64,000 nt of DNA from Charina bottae (lineage: Eukaryota; Chordata; Lepidosauria; Squamata; Charinaidae): assembly GCA_023362775.1 (NCBI GenBank), contig JALMGJ010000013.1, forward strand, positions 26,576,274-26,640,273, given 5' to 3'. The notes below the pieces were generated by a model. It did not search any database and was not told the DNA's origin. It saw only the letters and a list, made by a program, of their open reading frames with translations. The position numbers and the translations under genes were made by a program. Positions 23,590-35,106 of this stretch are shown here, piece after piece. Positions within the stretch are counted from its first letter, which is position 1, and each line of letters opens with the position of its first letter.

Positions 23590-24560
23590 TCTTTAAAATC
23601 TGAGCACTGTGGAGCTGGGAGGGACCCCAAGCTTCACCTCCTGCAGCATGCAGGAACCCCAGTCAAACCGTCCATGAGAGGTGGCTGTTTGGCCTCTTTT
23701 TAAAACCCTCCAGAGATGGAGAACCCACAGCCTCTGGAAGGGAGACTATTCCACTCTTGTATGGATCTTTGGAAAGGCTTCCTTATACAGGTAGTCCTCG
23801 GTTAACAACGGTCATTGGGACAGGAATTTCCATCGCGAAGCAATGTGGTCGTAAAGCGTGACATCACGTGACCTCATCACTTAGTGTTGGTGATCCTGGC
23901 ACTCCCCATTGCCATCATTAAGCAAGGATTGTGGGTTGGTAAGCGAGTCCCAGGTGGCTTGGAAGCCGGCCGGCAGGCAGGTAAGTGGCTGTCGTCGGGC
24001 AGGGGAAGGTGCAAGTGGCTTATGGGAGTGACTTGCGACCTCCTGCTGGCTTCCCCATTGACTTTGCTTGTGGGAAGCTGGCAGGGAAGGTTGCAAATGG
24101 CGATCACGTGACTGTGGGACATTGCAACGTCGTAAGTGAGAGCCGGCTGCCATGCACCCAGGTTGCGATCACGTGACCGTGGGGATGCTGCGACGGCCAG
24201 AACTTTGAGGACCGGTCATAAGTACCACTCGTAACTTTGAACTGTTGCTGGATGTGGTTGTTAAACGAGGACTACCTGTACTTGAATGAAATCTAGGTAG
24301 CTGCAGGTTTAATCTGTTAATTCTGGTCCTAGTTTCTGTGGCCATGGAAGATAGGTCTCGGCCATCTTGCCCGTAGCTTCCCTTTATGCACCTGAACATG
24401 GTTATCATGTCTCCCCACCATCTCCTTTCCTCCATTGAACATCCCAAGTTCCTTCAGCCTGTTCTCAAATCCTGTATCGCCTTTGTTGCCTTCCTCCGCA
24501 CCTCTTCTAACCTATCAGCATCCTCCTGGAAATGTGGTACCCAGGGCTCAGTCACAGTCG
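23590..24560 (-). mobile_element. CR1-like LINE fragment, antisense, split by an insertion
   Basis: On the plus strand it shows CR1 complement text such as TGGAGCTGGGAGGGACCCC, CCTCCAGAGATGGAGAACCC, GGTTATCATGTCTCCCC and TTCCTTCAGCCTGTTCTC. It is interrupted by the element at 23788-24278. Confidence 0.65.
23788..24278. mobile_element. Tigger/mariner-like MITE inserted in CR1
   Basis: The ends CAGGTAGTCCTCGGTTAACA and TTAAACGAGGACTACCTG are inverted and flanked by TA on both sides, the duplication of mariner-type transposons. The interior is non-coding, with GATCACGTGAC blocks. Confidence 0.8.
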
Positions 24561-24810
24561 TCTGCCCATTGCACAGAGCTGTTTTCAAGATGATTTGTTG
24601 CCAGCTTTTAAAAAGGAAAAATAGAGCATAAACATGATTGATGAGGAGGAGGACGATGCAAGGCTGTGACTCTCACTCTCTTCTGATCGGTAAAGGTCAT
24701 TGGCGACCGAGTAGGTTTTTGTGAATTCAGAGAATTATTTCACCCATCAGCACCCAGACATTCTTTTGCAGATGGTTGATATTTCCCAAATGGTTAAAAT
24801 TAAAAATGCT

Positions 24811-24875
24811 AGGAAGGAAGGAAGGAAGGAAGGAAGGAAGGAAGGAAGGAAGGAAGGAAGGAAGGAAGGAAGGAA
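24811..24875 (+). repeat. (AAGG)n microsatellite
   Basis: About sixteen perfect GGAA-type units. Confidence 0.95.
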
Positions 24876-26574
24876 AAATTTGCTTTGGTGGACCACTTTG
24901 ATTTGGAAAGAAAGCTGCTATGTGGGGCCATGATCCAAATTGAATTCCTATTCCCATTTTCCACAGTCACAGAGAGAGAACAAGAACTGCTCAAGGCACA
25001 AGGTGGATCATGGCCCCATAGGATGCTTTACCCCCAAATAAAAACAGAGAGCTCACTTTCCCTTGGTTGTTTGATGCTTTTTGAGGACTAGTAACCTGTG
25101 AAATCTAATGAATAAGCATCCATAGCCCGCTGGCATTCCCCTAGCATGAATTTTTGTTTGGCTTTTCCGCCTAGTTTTCCGACGGGCAACCCCGCCCATT
25201 GTTCCTGTGTTTTTACAGGGAATTCCACGGAATACACCATCGGCCACTTCCTCTCAGCTGGGCCACGGATTCTCGCTGGAGACCCTGCGGCAGCATCTCT
25301 CCAATGACCAGGCTGAGCAGGCCAATTCACCTTCTTCCTACAACGACCCCTTCCTTCACCTAGGACTGAGCCGTGCAGCTCTCCATCCTCTTGGGGGGCT
25401 GATTCCTTTCCTGCCCCTGCCTTTGAAACAGACATCCAACTTTCAAATCTGGTTCAGGCCAAAACACACCGCTCCAGAGTGCAGCATTCCAGCCTGCGTC
25501 CTGCCGGCCGGTCCCCTTATCACGAGGCGCGTTTCCTGCCATTCAATCTGTTTCCCCCCCTGCCCTTCCCGTTTCCTTTCCGTTCACCCCCACCCAAACT
25601 CTGCTGCCGCAGAACGTCCCAAGCAGCAGCTACAGTTCGGTGGCCCGGCCTCCCAGGGGTGTAAATTTGGGGGGCTGATTGTAGCTCCCCTGATCGTGAC
25701 CTGGAGGAGGCCCCACTTCTTTGCAGGCTGCCACTCCTCCCCAAATTAGGGGTCTGAGTTTTTAAAACGCAGAGGCAGTTCTGAATCCAAGCACCCACCC
25801 TCTGCAAGGGAAACTGGAAACTTGGACTCGGTTTCCGTCGCTGCCTGCAATAGTTTCATTCCTTTCCCAACTCCAGCAATTCTGCATTCCGGATCTCTCC
25901 AAAGCGGCACTCTTATTCACGCTTACTTAAGAGGAAGCCCTGTGAATCTTGGTCAATCCCACGTGACCGCAATTGTATAACCCTGGTCCTCACAGGTTTC
26001 TCAAAACTGGTGCAGCAACCACTCTCTGCTTCCCAACTCCCAAACAGCTTGCTTCTTCCTCTCAAAAATGCCACCCGTGGTTATGGAATGGGATCCGGAA
26101 AGGCATTCTGCACGTGCTCAGGATCCCCCTCGCAACCATCACCTATTTCAGGCTTGGACCTTCGTGCTGAAAATGATATCGGAAGTTGATTTCAACCTCC
26201 AGTTAAACAGATGTCCGTGCGAACCATGTTGTGAACGCCCGCCGCCGCCCCCCCGGCCTGACTGCATCGTGGGATGGTGGTGGTGCTTATTCTGCCACAA
26301 GGCTATATGTCAGATCAGTCCCACTTTTCCACCGGATTGCCCAGAGAGTAGGAAGGGAGCAGCCCTAATCTCCGCAGAGTGCAAGGGCGAGACTTTTGTA
26401 AACGCAGCTGAAGCTGCCACCAAGGGCATGCCACCCCCACTCCCGCCTGCCTCGCAGGGTTTCCACCGCTGCCAAATCCCGTAGCATCCAGAGGGTTTCC
26501 TTCCCCTTGAAGGAAAAGGGGAGGGGAGGGGGCTCCCTCCCGGAAGCTGCGAACAAATAGGGCACCTGCTCCCC

Positions 26575-26588
26575 ATCACCATGGCAAC
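26575..26588. promoter_or_regulatory. X-box-like motif in NOVA2 intron 2
   Basis: ATCACCATGGCAAC fits the RFX pattern with both half-sites. It lies about 1.2 kb downstream, in transcript direction, of exon 2. Confidence 0.25.
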
Positions 26589-27810
26589 ACCATCCAGGCC
26601 TATTTCTTCTTCTCTCCCACCCCGCCCAACCATCCTTTGGCCCTGGGGAGGATTTCCTGGTCAGCCTTTCTATACCAGCAATCGAGGGCTGAGGGGGGAA
26701 AGCAGCTTAACCAGGGTGCCCCACCCGAGGGCTGTCTGTGCTTCAATCCCAGCTGGGATTAAGGGCACACGCTCATCCGATCCTCTTCATTGCTCCCCAC
26801 GCCTTTGCAGCTGGGCCTTCTCTGAATATGGAATGCCAGCCCTTGGTTCCAGCAGGACGGCGGAGGGCTGGCGAGGGCGGCAGTGGTGGAAGGCGGGAGG
26901 AAGGCTTGGGTGGGGAAACTGGCATGACATGACGCAAGATGCAAAGGAAGAGGTCCATGGCCAGCCAGGAGGGGTGGGGAGAGCTACACTCGCTTCCCCC
27001 TGCCCAGTAACTCTTGGGGGCTTGGACTACAACCCCCATCATCCCCCCTCTGACAGGGATCCACAAAGCCACACAGAGTCTAGGCATGGCTCCAAGTGCA
27101 ATACAGCAAGTCTTTCGCCGCTGGTCCCTGGACATCAGACGAGATCCAGCCTCAGGTCCTCATCATTTTTACATGGGTTCCCTTGCTCTTTCCTTCCATC
27201 CAATGTTTCTGCTAATTCGTTTTCTTAAAAAAGAAAATGGGCACACACTGTACAGAACCGATCCTAATAAACACAACGGGGGACACAATATTAAGCCTTT
27301 TTATACGTACGTGTTCCGTAGCATGTATACTTCTAAAAAGGGCTCCTAATCAACACTCTTTGCCCTAAAAGCAAGTGTCCTATATGAAATTATGGAACCC
27401 AAACCCACAGTGCATTTCTGCGGCTATGGATGATGGAGTCCATATTTGCAAATTGTATACTTTGATTTTTTAAAAATCGGTGGTGGATTTAATGTACTCT
27501 GTGATGCAAATGCGTATCAAGCTGCCTCTCAGCTTTGGGTTTTTCTTAAGTTTCCGGGGGGGGGGGGAAACCTCACCTTGGAGTCAACAGGTCATCTTCC
27601 CCCTGAGGGTGGGCCGAAACAAAGCAGTCCAGCTGTGGAATATTCCCATCTCGCCCCCGAATATTTCATGTTAGGGTTCATACTCATCCAGAAACCTACA
27701 AAGCACCTCGGGAAACATTAATAGCCCAGGAGCAAAACAGAACGGGCCACTTTACGCAACTCTGCTGCCCTTCGTTGGAGAACTGTGAACTTGCCCAACT
27801 CCCCACTCAC

Positions 27811-27954
27811 CTGGATAGAAGTCCTTGGACTTGGACAGCTTAATGGTGGCTCCCGTTTCTTTCTGCAGCTGGACGATGGTTTGGCCTCCTTTGCCAATGA
27901 TGGACCCGGCGGCATAGCTGGGAATCAGGACCTTAAGGAAGTACTCGCCATCTT
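27811..27954 (-). CDS. NOVA2: NOVA2 coding exon 2: first half of KH1
   Basis: This 144-nt exon encodes residues 76-123. The acceptor is CTCCTCTCCCGCAG and the donor CCAG|GTGAGTGG. The peptide reads [13 protein letters not shown], followed by the KH1 GKGG loop at residues 96-99 and ends KSKDFYPG. It starts after one base of a split codon and ends with one base of the next, matching exons 1 and 3 exactly. The sequence is nearly invariant across NOVA proteins, so the exon alone does not tell NOVA1 from NOVA2; exon 4 decides that. Confidence 0.96.
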
Positions 27955-28594
27955 CTGCGGGAGAGGAGACAGAGACAGGCCTCGTGAGGCATCGGCCGAA
28001 TTCTAGATCAAGTGGAAGCCACAGCTCTCTCTGGCTGTGATGAATCTAGGAAAGAGCTACTGGGCTTCGGCTTTGAGGCCCGTCAAGGAATTGTCCCGGT
28101 TTATGTAGCCTTCAGACAAGCCCTGCAAAGGCCCAACATCTGGCAGGAAGATGCAGCTGGAATCCAGCCTTTTCCATATCCATAACTGTAGCCCCAGCAT
28201 CTCAGCATCCCTACAAATAAATTATTCTGCAGAATAAGTTGCACTCTCCTAATCTTACAAAAAGGTTCCAGCCCGTACCACAACCCACCCTAGCTCCTGA
28301 TTCTCCTGCAAGTCACTGAATCTGGGCTTTTGTTCCCTCAAGTTTCTAGCACTCATGATTAGCTTGGGATTACACAGGGGTCCTTAAGGGCCAGGAAGTG
28401 GGCAGAAACCTGTCTCAACATTCTGAGAAGGTCAGCTTTCAAAGCTACAAGTTCAAACAGAGCGCCTAGGACCATAAATGAAACACCGCCTCTTTGGGTC
28501 AGGTTGGCATGGGGGATAGTTGGAGAAACCTCAGGAGCCAAGAAGTGGGCACGAGGAAGCAAATTATGACGCTGTCTAAGTCCAGCAGGAACAA

Positions 28595-28735
28595 AATTTA
28601 TTTATTTATTTATTTTATTTATTTATCACATTTATATCCCGCCCATCTCCCCCACAAGGAGGGACCCTGAGCGGTTCTCAGCAAAGGTTTAAAATCAATA
28701 AAAAACTATAAATACCAATAATAAACAATAAAAAT
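28595..28735 (-). mobile_element. Reversed LINE 3' tail
   Basis: Plus-strand TTTA units followed by ACATTTATATCCCGCCCATC and GAGGGACCCTGAGCGG are the complement of the LINE tail family. Confidence 0.6.
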
Positions 28736-29165
28736 ATATATCATACAGTTCGATCCAAGGAATGGTAGATCTCATCCCATCGGTCGATAAGGCTGGCCAG
28801 AGCAGATCTAAGGGACCAGCCAACCCCAAGACTGGCTGTTCCCCTCCCCTCCCCAAGCATGACATAACCAGGTCTTTAGAATTGAATTTTCTGCCTGGTA
28901 CGTACTGTAAATGTTTTAAGGCGCAACACACTTCATATAGTCTTTTCAGCTTCATTTCCAATTCCCACCAACCCCACTCAGTTCCTCCAAAAACCCACCA
29001 TTTTGCAAAGCAAAAGCAAGTAAAACACCCCACCTTCCTCTGCAGCCTGGGAATGAAAAACGAATAGGAGGCAGGCATAAAAAAGAAATAGATGAATTAG
29101 ATGTCTCTAATTTATTTGAAAGCAGAGACTTTGTACACCTAGTATCCTGGTTCCTTAAAAGATGC

Positions 29166-29246
29166 CTACTCTACTCTACTCTACTCTACTCTACTCTACT
29201 CTACTCTACTCTACTCTACTCTACTCTACTCTACTCTATTCTATTC
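29166..29246 (+). repeat. (CTACT)n pentanucleotide microsatellite
   Basis: About 16 near-perfect CTACT units, ending in CTATT variants. Confidence 0.95.
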
Positions 29247-29699
29247 TTCAACCCTGAGGACTAGAAGCTTGACTTTGGTTCTAACTTGAAACGAAACTGC
29301 TTTTTTCCTCATTCACTTTGCCCCCCCCCCTCACTTTCAAATTCCTCCTCAGAACAGTCGTGGCAGCTGTTCTTTTCTTATAATAGGGTGGATTGTGCTG
29401 TTCTATTTGTCCTCACATTACATGAGAATCCAAGGACCCGCAGCTATTTCCAGCACCAACAAAGAGCCGGTCCTGAGATTGCAGGTTTGGAGCAAAGCGG
29501 CCTTGAAGCAATTTAATTAACGGTGCCATAATCTACTCTGCTCTGTCTGCTCAGAATGAGAGTTTCTTTATAAAAAAGAATGCAGTTACAATTTTGCACA
29601 AGAGACCCAAGCCAATGGAGGTGAACGTGCTTACCGACCAGCCTCCATGGCTCTACTTAAAATATTGGTTTTACACTGGTTTGCACTGACTCCATAGCT

Positions 29700-30149
29700 C
29701 AGGGTTTCTCAACCAGGGTTCCGCGAGAGGTCCCGAAGGGTTCCCTGGGAGATCACCATTTGTTTAAGAAATTATTTCAAATCCAGGCCACTTCACATGA
29801 AAGTGGTAAGTTTCATCCTTTATTTTCAGGTTAAGAACACTGTTCATGCATCTATACAGGCCTACCCATGAAACGAATATAATAATTTTGTAGCATGTCT
29901 ATGAAGGTTCTCAGTCATCCAGGTGGAATTGTCTGTAGCTTGAATCATGTCAACTGGATTTCTATTTTCTCAGTGCGAAAATAGAGCGAAACGTTTCCAC
30001 TGAGAAAATAGAAATCCAGTTGACATGATTCAAGCTACAAATAATTTTGTAACTTCTGGCCTATGTTTGAGCCTGAATGGGCAGGGGGTCCCCGAGGCCT
30101 GAAAAATAGTTCAAGGGTTCCTCCAGGGTCAGAAGGTTGAGAACGGCTG
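29700..30149. mobile_element. hAT-like element, family C, with perfect target duplication and an internal insertion
   Basis: It runs from CAGGGTTTCTCAACC to GGTTGAGAACGGCTG and is flanked by CCATAGCT on both sides. A second copy lies at 36173-36480. Compared with that copy, it carries a 147-bp insertion at 29893-30039. Confidence 0.85.
29893..30039. mobile_element. Small palindromic insertion within the hAT element
   Basis: AATAATTTTGTA flanks it on both sides (29881-29892 and 30040-30051), but occurs once in the empty copy near 36370. Inside are perfect 41-bp inverted arms (29935-29975 and 29998-30038) around a 22-base loop containing GCGAAACGTTTC. Text of this kind recurs in Penelope-like repeats. 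Confidence 0.7.
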
Positions 30150-31556
30150 CCATAGCTCAAGCATCTTCAGATATTTGGATGCAGGTCAGGATGCAGACAG
30201 CGGGAACAGCTTAGTTTCATTCTTGAATAGGCACCCAACTGTGCCCTCTTGGAAGCTGAATACTGGATTAAAGCAAACTCTGGTCTGAAGTCAGTTCTTA
30301 TTGCCTGCCTTCACACAACTTGCTCACCCCAAAAACCCAGGTTAAGAAAGGTACAGCATATAATTCAAATATGCTGAATTGTAGCTTCAGATGACAGTTC
30401 GCAAACAAGAACTACAAGTTCCCCAACCCCGTTTCCGTCTCGTCAAATGGGTCGCGCAAACCCAGGACTTTCCGCCGTCCTGCTTACAATCCTCTCTCAG
30501 CCCACTCGATGACAAAAAAAATAAATTTGGTTTGGCGTTTGTCCGGGGAGGCATATGGTGAGCTGCACAATGGCGCAGGGGAAAAGTCCACTCCTATCCA
30601 GCATTGAAAAGACACCCCTTCACTTTTGCTCAGGAGCATCTATTTTTACCTGACCTGAACGGAGGGGTTGCTCTTGCACAGATCTTACTCCAGAAACAGG
30701 CCTGACCTACTTCTGCTTCAGTCTCACCTATGCTCAGGAAGATGTTAATGCCAGGGCTGGTGAGAAAACATGTGATCTGGGCCCACTGCTCCTCTGATTG
30801 CAAAGGTCCCACCCCCAGTGCTAAATCAAAGCCTTCCATTGAGAGAGGCCAATCTCTTGCTCAAACACACACACACACACACACACCTTTTCCACTGCTG
30901 TTTTTTTTAAAATCCCATAGCACAACCTGGTGCCTTGCATCGTTTTCCTTTGTGACCTATAGAAGGCAAGGCAAGGTTCCCCGTGGAGATCTTTGGGGCT
31001 TTTCAGTATAGACGAAAAACAGTGATGGGGATAAGATGCTAGAGAGCCCTTTAAATGACACTTGATACCTAAGAAGTGGGAAATTTCGAACTCCTTTTCG
31101 GTCACAAGACTAGACTACATTTACATAATAAGCTTGATCTAATCCATCTTCCAGATTTGCAAAACAGACTGGATCATAAACTGGATCCACAGAAAATACT
31201 GAAACACACACACATACACACATCCAAGATTAAAATTATCCAAACTTTGCAAATTGCAAGAATGCAGCTGTTAGGTCTTTAACAGATCTAGTTAAGTGAA
31301 TTGTACAAACAGAGCTTAGAAGCTGGGCTCACCCGAGAGTGGCGGCTGGCAAGAGACTGATTCCAGGCAAACCAAAGCAAGTTTTTCTTTAAGCCGTCCA
31401 GAATTTACTAGAAGGGTTGCAGCACAGTGTCCCTGCCTTACATAACTTTTGGGTAAGTAAATGCATTTGCCGACAAAGAGACTGATCCATCAAGTCAACA
31501 ACTTGCAGGGTCGGCCACCCTTAATCTCTTACTACCCACCAAGGCATCAGGGCAGA

Positions 31557-31661
31557 GAAAATTCTCAAAACCCAGAGCACAAGAAGAGTATTTATGCTGG
31601 CTGGGGAATTCTGGGAGTTGAAGTCCACACATCTTAAAGTTGCTGAGGTTGAGAAACACTG
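31557..31661 (-). mobile_element. Half of a hAT family A element, inverted partner of 32089-32193
   Basis: It carries one terminus, GCTGAGGTTGAGAAACACTG, and about 35 bp beyond the element centre. The whole unit is repeated in opposite orientation at 32089-32193. Confidence 0.7.
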
Positions 31662-32088
31662 ATCTAGACAAAAGTCACTAATACAGAAAAGTCATCACAG
31701 CCTCTAACAATCTTCTTTTTTTTGGGGTAGGGCCTAGGAACTGAGGAACACAGACATTTTGTTTACCCCCTGCAAAATAACTTGGGTTCTTTAAAACACG
31801 CTTGCTGTTGCTATTGGTTACCTCAAGAATCTCTTCCTTTCTCCCTCAAATATTTGTTTTTGAAGCTGAAGACAGGAATTGTGGAAGCTTGTTTGACGAC
31901 ACACATGTGCCTTCCTACAAAAGACAGGGTTGTGGTGTTTTTTTTCCTGACACTGGCAAGCAGGCACCATCGAAATGTGATCATCCTAAATCCTAAAAGT
32001 GATAGTTTGAGCCTGATGATGCTTCTGGAGACAGATTAAGGCAAATTGGTCCCTATCAATACATATTAGAACGGGTGTCAGTTCAGCG

Positions 32089-32193
32089 CAGGGTTTCTCA
32101 ACCGCAGCAACTTTGAGATGTGTGGACTCCCAACTCCTAGAATTCCCCAGCCAGCATAAGTACTCTTCTTGTGCTCTGGGTTTTGAGAATTTG
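32089..32193 (+). mobile_element. Half of a hAT family A element, inverted partner of 31557-31661
   Basis: It starts CAGGGTTTCTCAACC and extends through CAGCCAGCATAAGTACTC to ...CTCTGGGTTTTGAG. It is over 90 percent similar to the partner by eye. Confidence 0.7.
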
Positions 32194-32204
32194 CCCTACA
32201 TGCC

Positions 32205-32651
32205 ATGGGAAGGGACCGTCTCATCCCCATTGCTTCATCCCGTCCCACCCGGGCATGCAAAGAGGGCATGCTACGGACCCCATCGGCTAAGGAGTTCCAT
32301 CTAACAGGGTCTCGGAAGCGTGCTTTCTCTGCTGTTGCCCCTGTCCTTTGGAACATTCTTCCCCCAGAGATCAGACTGGACTTTCGAAAAAAACTCAAAA
32401 CCTGGCTTTGTCAGCATGCTTGGGGCGAGAAGGAGAATGTATATACCTGGAGATGGCTAGCACCTTAGATTACTCCTGGAGTGCCCTTTTTATGAACTTA
32501 AGAAGATCTGGTTATTGGATTTTGTTATATTCATTATATTTTAAACTGTTATTTACTGTGTATTTTAATCTATTTATAATTGTATGTTAATGATTTTAAT
32601 TTTGTTGTAAACCGCCCAGAGTCCCCCTTGGGGGAGTTGGGCGGTAATAAA

Positions 32652-32660
<9 letters not shown>
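32205..32660 (+). mobile_element. LINE (CR1/L2-like) 3' fragment
   Basis: A frame from 32205 carries RKRAFSAVAPVLWNILPPEI and FRKKLKTWL, the C-terminal motif of CR1/L2-type reverse transcriptase ORFs. It is followed by the hairpin tail CCGCCCAGAGTCCCCC/GGGGGAGTTGGGCGG and AATAAATTTGATTGATT. Confidence 0.7.
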
Positions 32661-32685
<25 letters not shown>

Positions 32686-32688
32686 AGA

Positions 32689-32719
<31 letters not shown>

Positions 32720-32720
32720 A

Positions 32721-32782
<62 letters not shown>
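32654..32782 (+). repeat. Compound microsatellite (GATT)n-(AAAT)n-(GGCT)n
   Basis: Three tetranucleotide blocks follow one another: GATT from the LINE tail, AAAT at about 32689-32720, then about 15 GGCT units. The last runs straight into a hAT family A half-element. Confidence 0.95.
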
Positions 32783-32783
<1 letters not shown>

Positions 32784-32840
32784 GGAATTCTGGGAGCTGA
32801 AATCCACACATCTCAAGTTTGCTGAGGCTGAGAAACACCG
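32783..32840. mobile_element. Half hAT family A element after the GGCT repeat
   Basis: GGGGAATTCTGGGAGCTGAA through GCTGAGGCTGAGAAACACCG is the right half of the MITE. Confidence 0.75.
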
Positions 32841-32868
32841 GTTCAGCAGGTCAGGTTTAGTGTATGTA

Positions 32869-33022
32869 ATAAGGTAAGGTAAGGTTTTCCCCTGCCCGAA
32901 GACGCTTCCGCGGTCATGTGGCCGGCATGACGCGCGCGGAACGCTGTTACCATCCCATGGAAGTGGTACCTATTTATCTACTTGCATTTGCATGCTTTCG
33001 AATTGCTAGGTTGGCAAGAGCC
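32869..33022 (-). mobile_element. Sauria SINE fragment, reversed
   Basis: The text GGTCATGTGGCCGGCATGAC, GTGGTACCTATTTATCTACT and TTCGAATTGCTAGGTTGGCA is the complement of the Sauria SINE body. Confidence 0.8.
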
Positions 33023-33641
33023 TAACTTAACTAGTATACTAACTAGTATGTAATACTAGTATGTAATACTAGTGTTTAATCCATGATTAATGTAGAGGCC
33101 AACCTTAATGTCTGTATTAGTTCTGATGTTCCTCTTTTTCTCTTCTTCCACTGCATCTCGGCAAACTATCCCATCAATTCCTACAAAGGCTTGTCGCCCA
33201 CAAATGCACACGTCTCAGCTTCCCTCAGGCTTGAACATAGCCTTCAAAGGGGTCACAGTTGCATCCCTCCAGATGACATGTTTAAACCACTTCCAGAGGC
33301 CTGTGTTAACCACCGTGTGTTCCAATTAAAAAAAAAAGTCTTTAAACACTCTTCCTGAAACAACAGTTCCTGGGTGGTTTGAGGGAATTCAAAACTTCAG
33401 GTTTCAGATCCGTATCATGATTATTAAGCATATGATGTACAAATGTTATAACTTGGAAAATACCTACACAACCACCACCACGACCATACACACACACACA
33501 CATACACACACACACAAATATACAGAGAGTGGATAAGAGATGGAGAGCACACACTCATGTTGACAAGTAAGAGCTTGAGTTTTGTTTTCTATATAACAAG
33601 TATGCAGTCCCACCCACTGAGCTCAGCTTTCCCAAATATGC

Positions 33642-33709
33642 ATGCTGCCTGGGGAATTCTGGGAATTGAAGTCCACATATCTTAAGGTTGCCAAGGTTGA
33701 GAAACACTG
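33642..33709. mobile_element. Half hAT family A element
   Basis: CTGGGGAATTCTGGGAATTG through CCAAGGTTGAGAAACACTG: right half only. Confidence 0.75.
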
Positions 33710-34599
33710 GCTTAGAGGAATATTTTGGCAGATTGTGCTGCAGTGGTCACAATCTTTTTGTTTTTTCATGTCTACGGGCCACTTGGAAATAAAAATGGCT
33801 TTTCAGGAGGAAGACAGGGAGAAGTCAATCACATCTATTCTTGGACATCTTCACGTCCCATCCTGTCCTGACACCCCAGCGAGGCAGAAGGATCTTCAGT
33901 CCAAATCCACTTAAAAGAATTCCCTCTCGGGTAGATTAAAGCAGTTAAGTCATTAGAACGGTGTCAGAGCCCAAGCTGATCAACAAAGAGAAAGTGGCGC
34001 TTGGTCTTTCCCTTCTCCCCATCTGACCCCAAGAGGGCCTGAGAAAGGTTTTTTGTGCTCCTCAGGGTGACTTTTGCTGCCTCCTTCCTTGAAAAGCCGC
34101 CTCCTCTCTCTGCACCCAGCCAGGCTTCTCCCTGGCCTGTCAGCACAGAGTAAACAAGCCACACGGCTTCTGAGGAAGCCTCTTACGAAGCCGTCTGAAC
34201 TATCTGGAATCATCCTGCCTCCGAAAAGTCACTTTCAATTTCATTATAGCTGATGGGAGAAAGTCTTGACCTCCCCCCGCCCATCAGTGGGACTGGGTGA
34301 CCTAGAACTCTAAAAATAATTCCTCTGTGTTGGTTTAGTTTCTACCGTCCTGCTCTAAACACTTTAAACGTCACATTGTAGAACCCTAGCTCATTTTATT
34401 TCTCCTTCTCTTTGCAGACCTATTTTTGAGATGGAACATCAGAGTTCCTATCTCTTGTCGAGCCCCTTACTGCCCCTTAGAAACCATCCCTTTGGAACGA
34501 AGCAGGATCCCAGATTATCTGACCCTGTTTAATAATTGGGCTTTGCTACCATCCTGGGACAGGAGACAAACAGGCCAACTAAGACGGAGAAGAAACAAA

Positions 34600-34675
34600 A
34601 TGTTATGATGTTTTTACTTGTTTTTATCCCTTGTTAGGTACCCAGAGTCATATGTTGGAGATGGGAAGCCGAACG

Positions 34676-34718
<43 letters not shown>
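34600..34718 (+). mobile_element. LINE tail with (AATC)n microsatellite
   Basis: TACCCAGAGTCATATG...GAGATGGGAAGCCGAACG leads into about 11 AATC units (34675-34718). Confidence 0.7.
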
Positions 34719-34986
34719 GAGGTCTAGCAAGCTCCCATCTGCTCAGGGGATCCTTATAATACCCATTTCCGAGATGGGCAAGCTAACGCCAAGTGTCCTG
34801 ATAGCTGGAGGAGACAGTGTCCACCATGGGGTTCCAGATGTCAGTAACTGGAGCAGAGGTCTTCACAAAGAACGCTGGAAAAGAAGTTTGTATCTCAAAC
34901 CCAGAAGGGTGTTCTCCTGTGTGGGCAGAAGCCCAAGTTTTCACTATTTATAACCCAGGCCCAGCCAATCTAGAGGCTGCTTTACC

Positions 34987-35106
34987 TTAGCAATGTTAAG
35001 ATGTATGGACTTCAACTCCCAGAATTCCCCAGCCAGCATGGTTGGCTGGGGAATTCTGGGAGTTGAAGTCCACACAACTTAACATTGCCAAGGTTGAGAA
35101 ACACTG
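34987..35106. mobile_element. hAT family A MITE, left end damaged
   Basis: Both inner arms are present; the left terminus has lost its CAGTGTTTCTCAA segment. The right terminus AGGTTGAGAAACACTG is intact. Confidence 0.8.

Larger units (their letters stand above)
17102..27810 (-). other. NOVA2: NOVA2 intron 2
   Basis: The intron is 10.7 kb and separates the two halves of KH1. Besides the mobile elements listed separately, the stretches 17830-18990, 20700-20890, 21180-21870, 22885-23590 and 24880-27800 contain no recognised gene. The 25.2-27.2 kb part has long but domain-free open frames. Confidence 0.85.

Noticed and set aside
26581..27228. 215-codon frame on the plus strand in intron 2
   Set aside because: No domain, no similarity recognised, and it lies antisense inside a NOVA2 intron.
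29166..29246. CRISPR-like array
   Set aside because: It is a plain pentanucleotide microsatellite without spacers.
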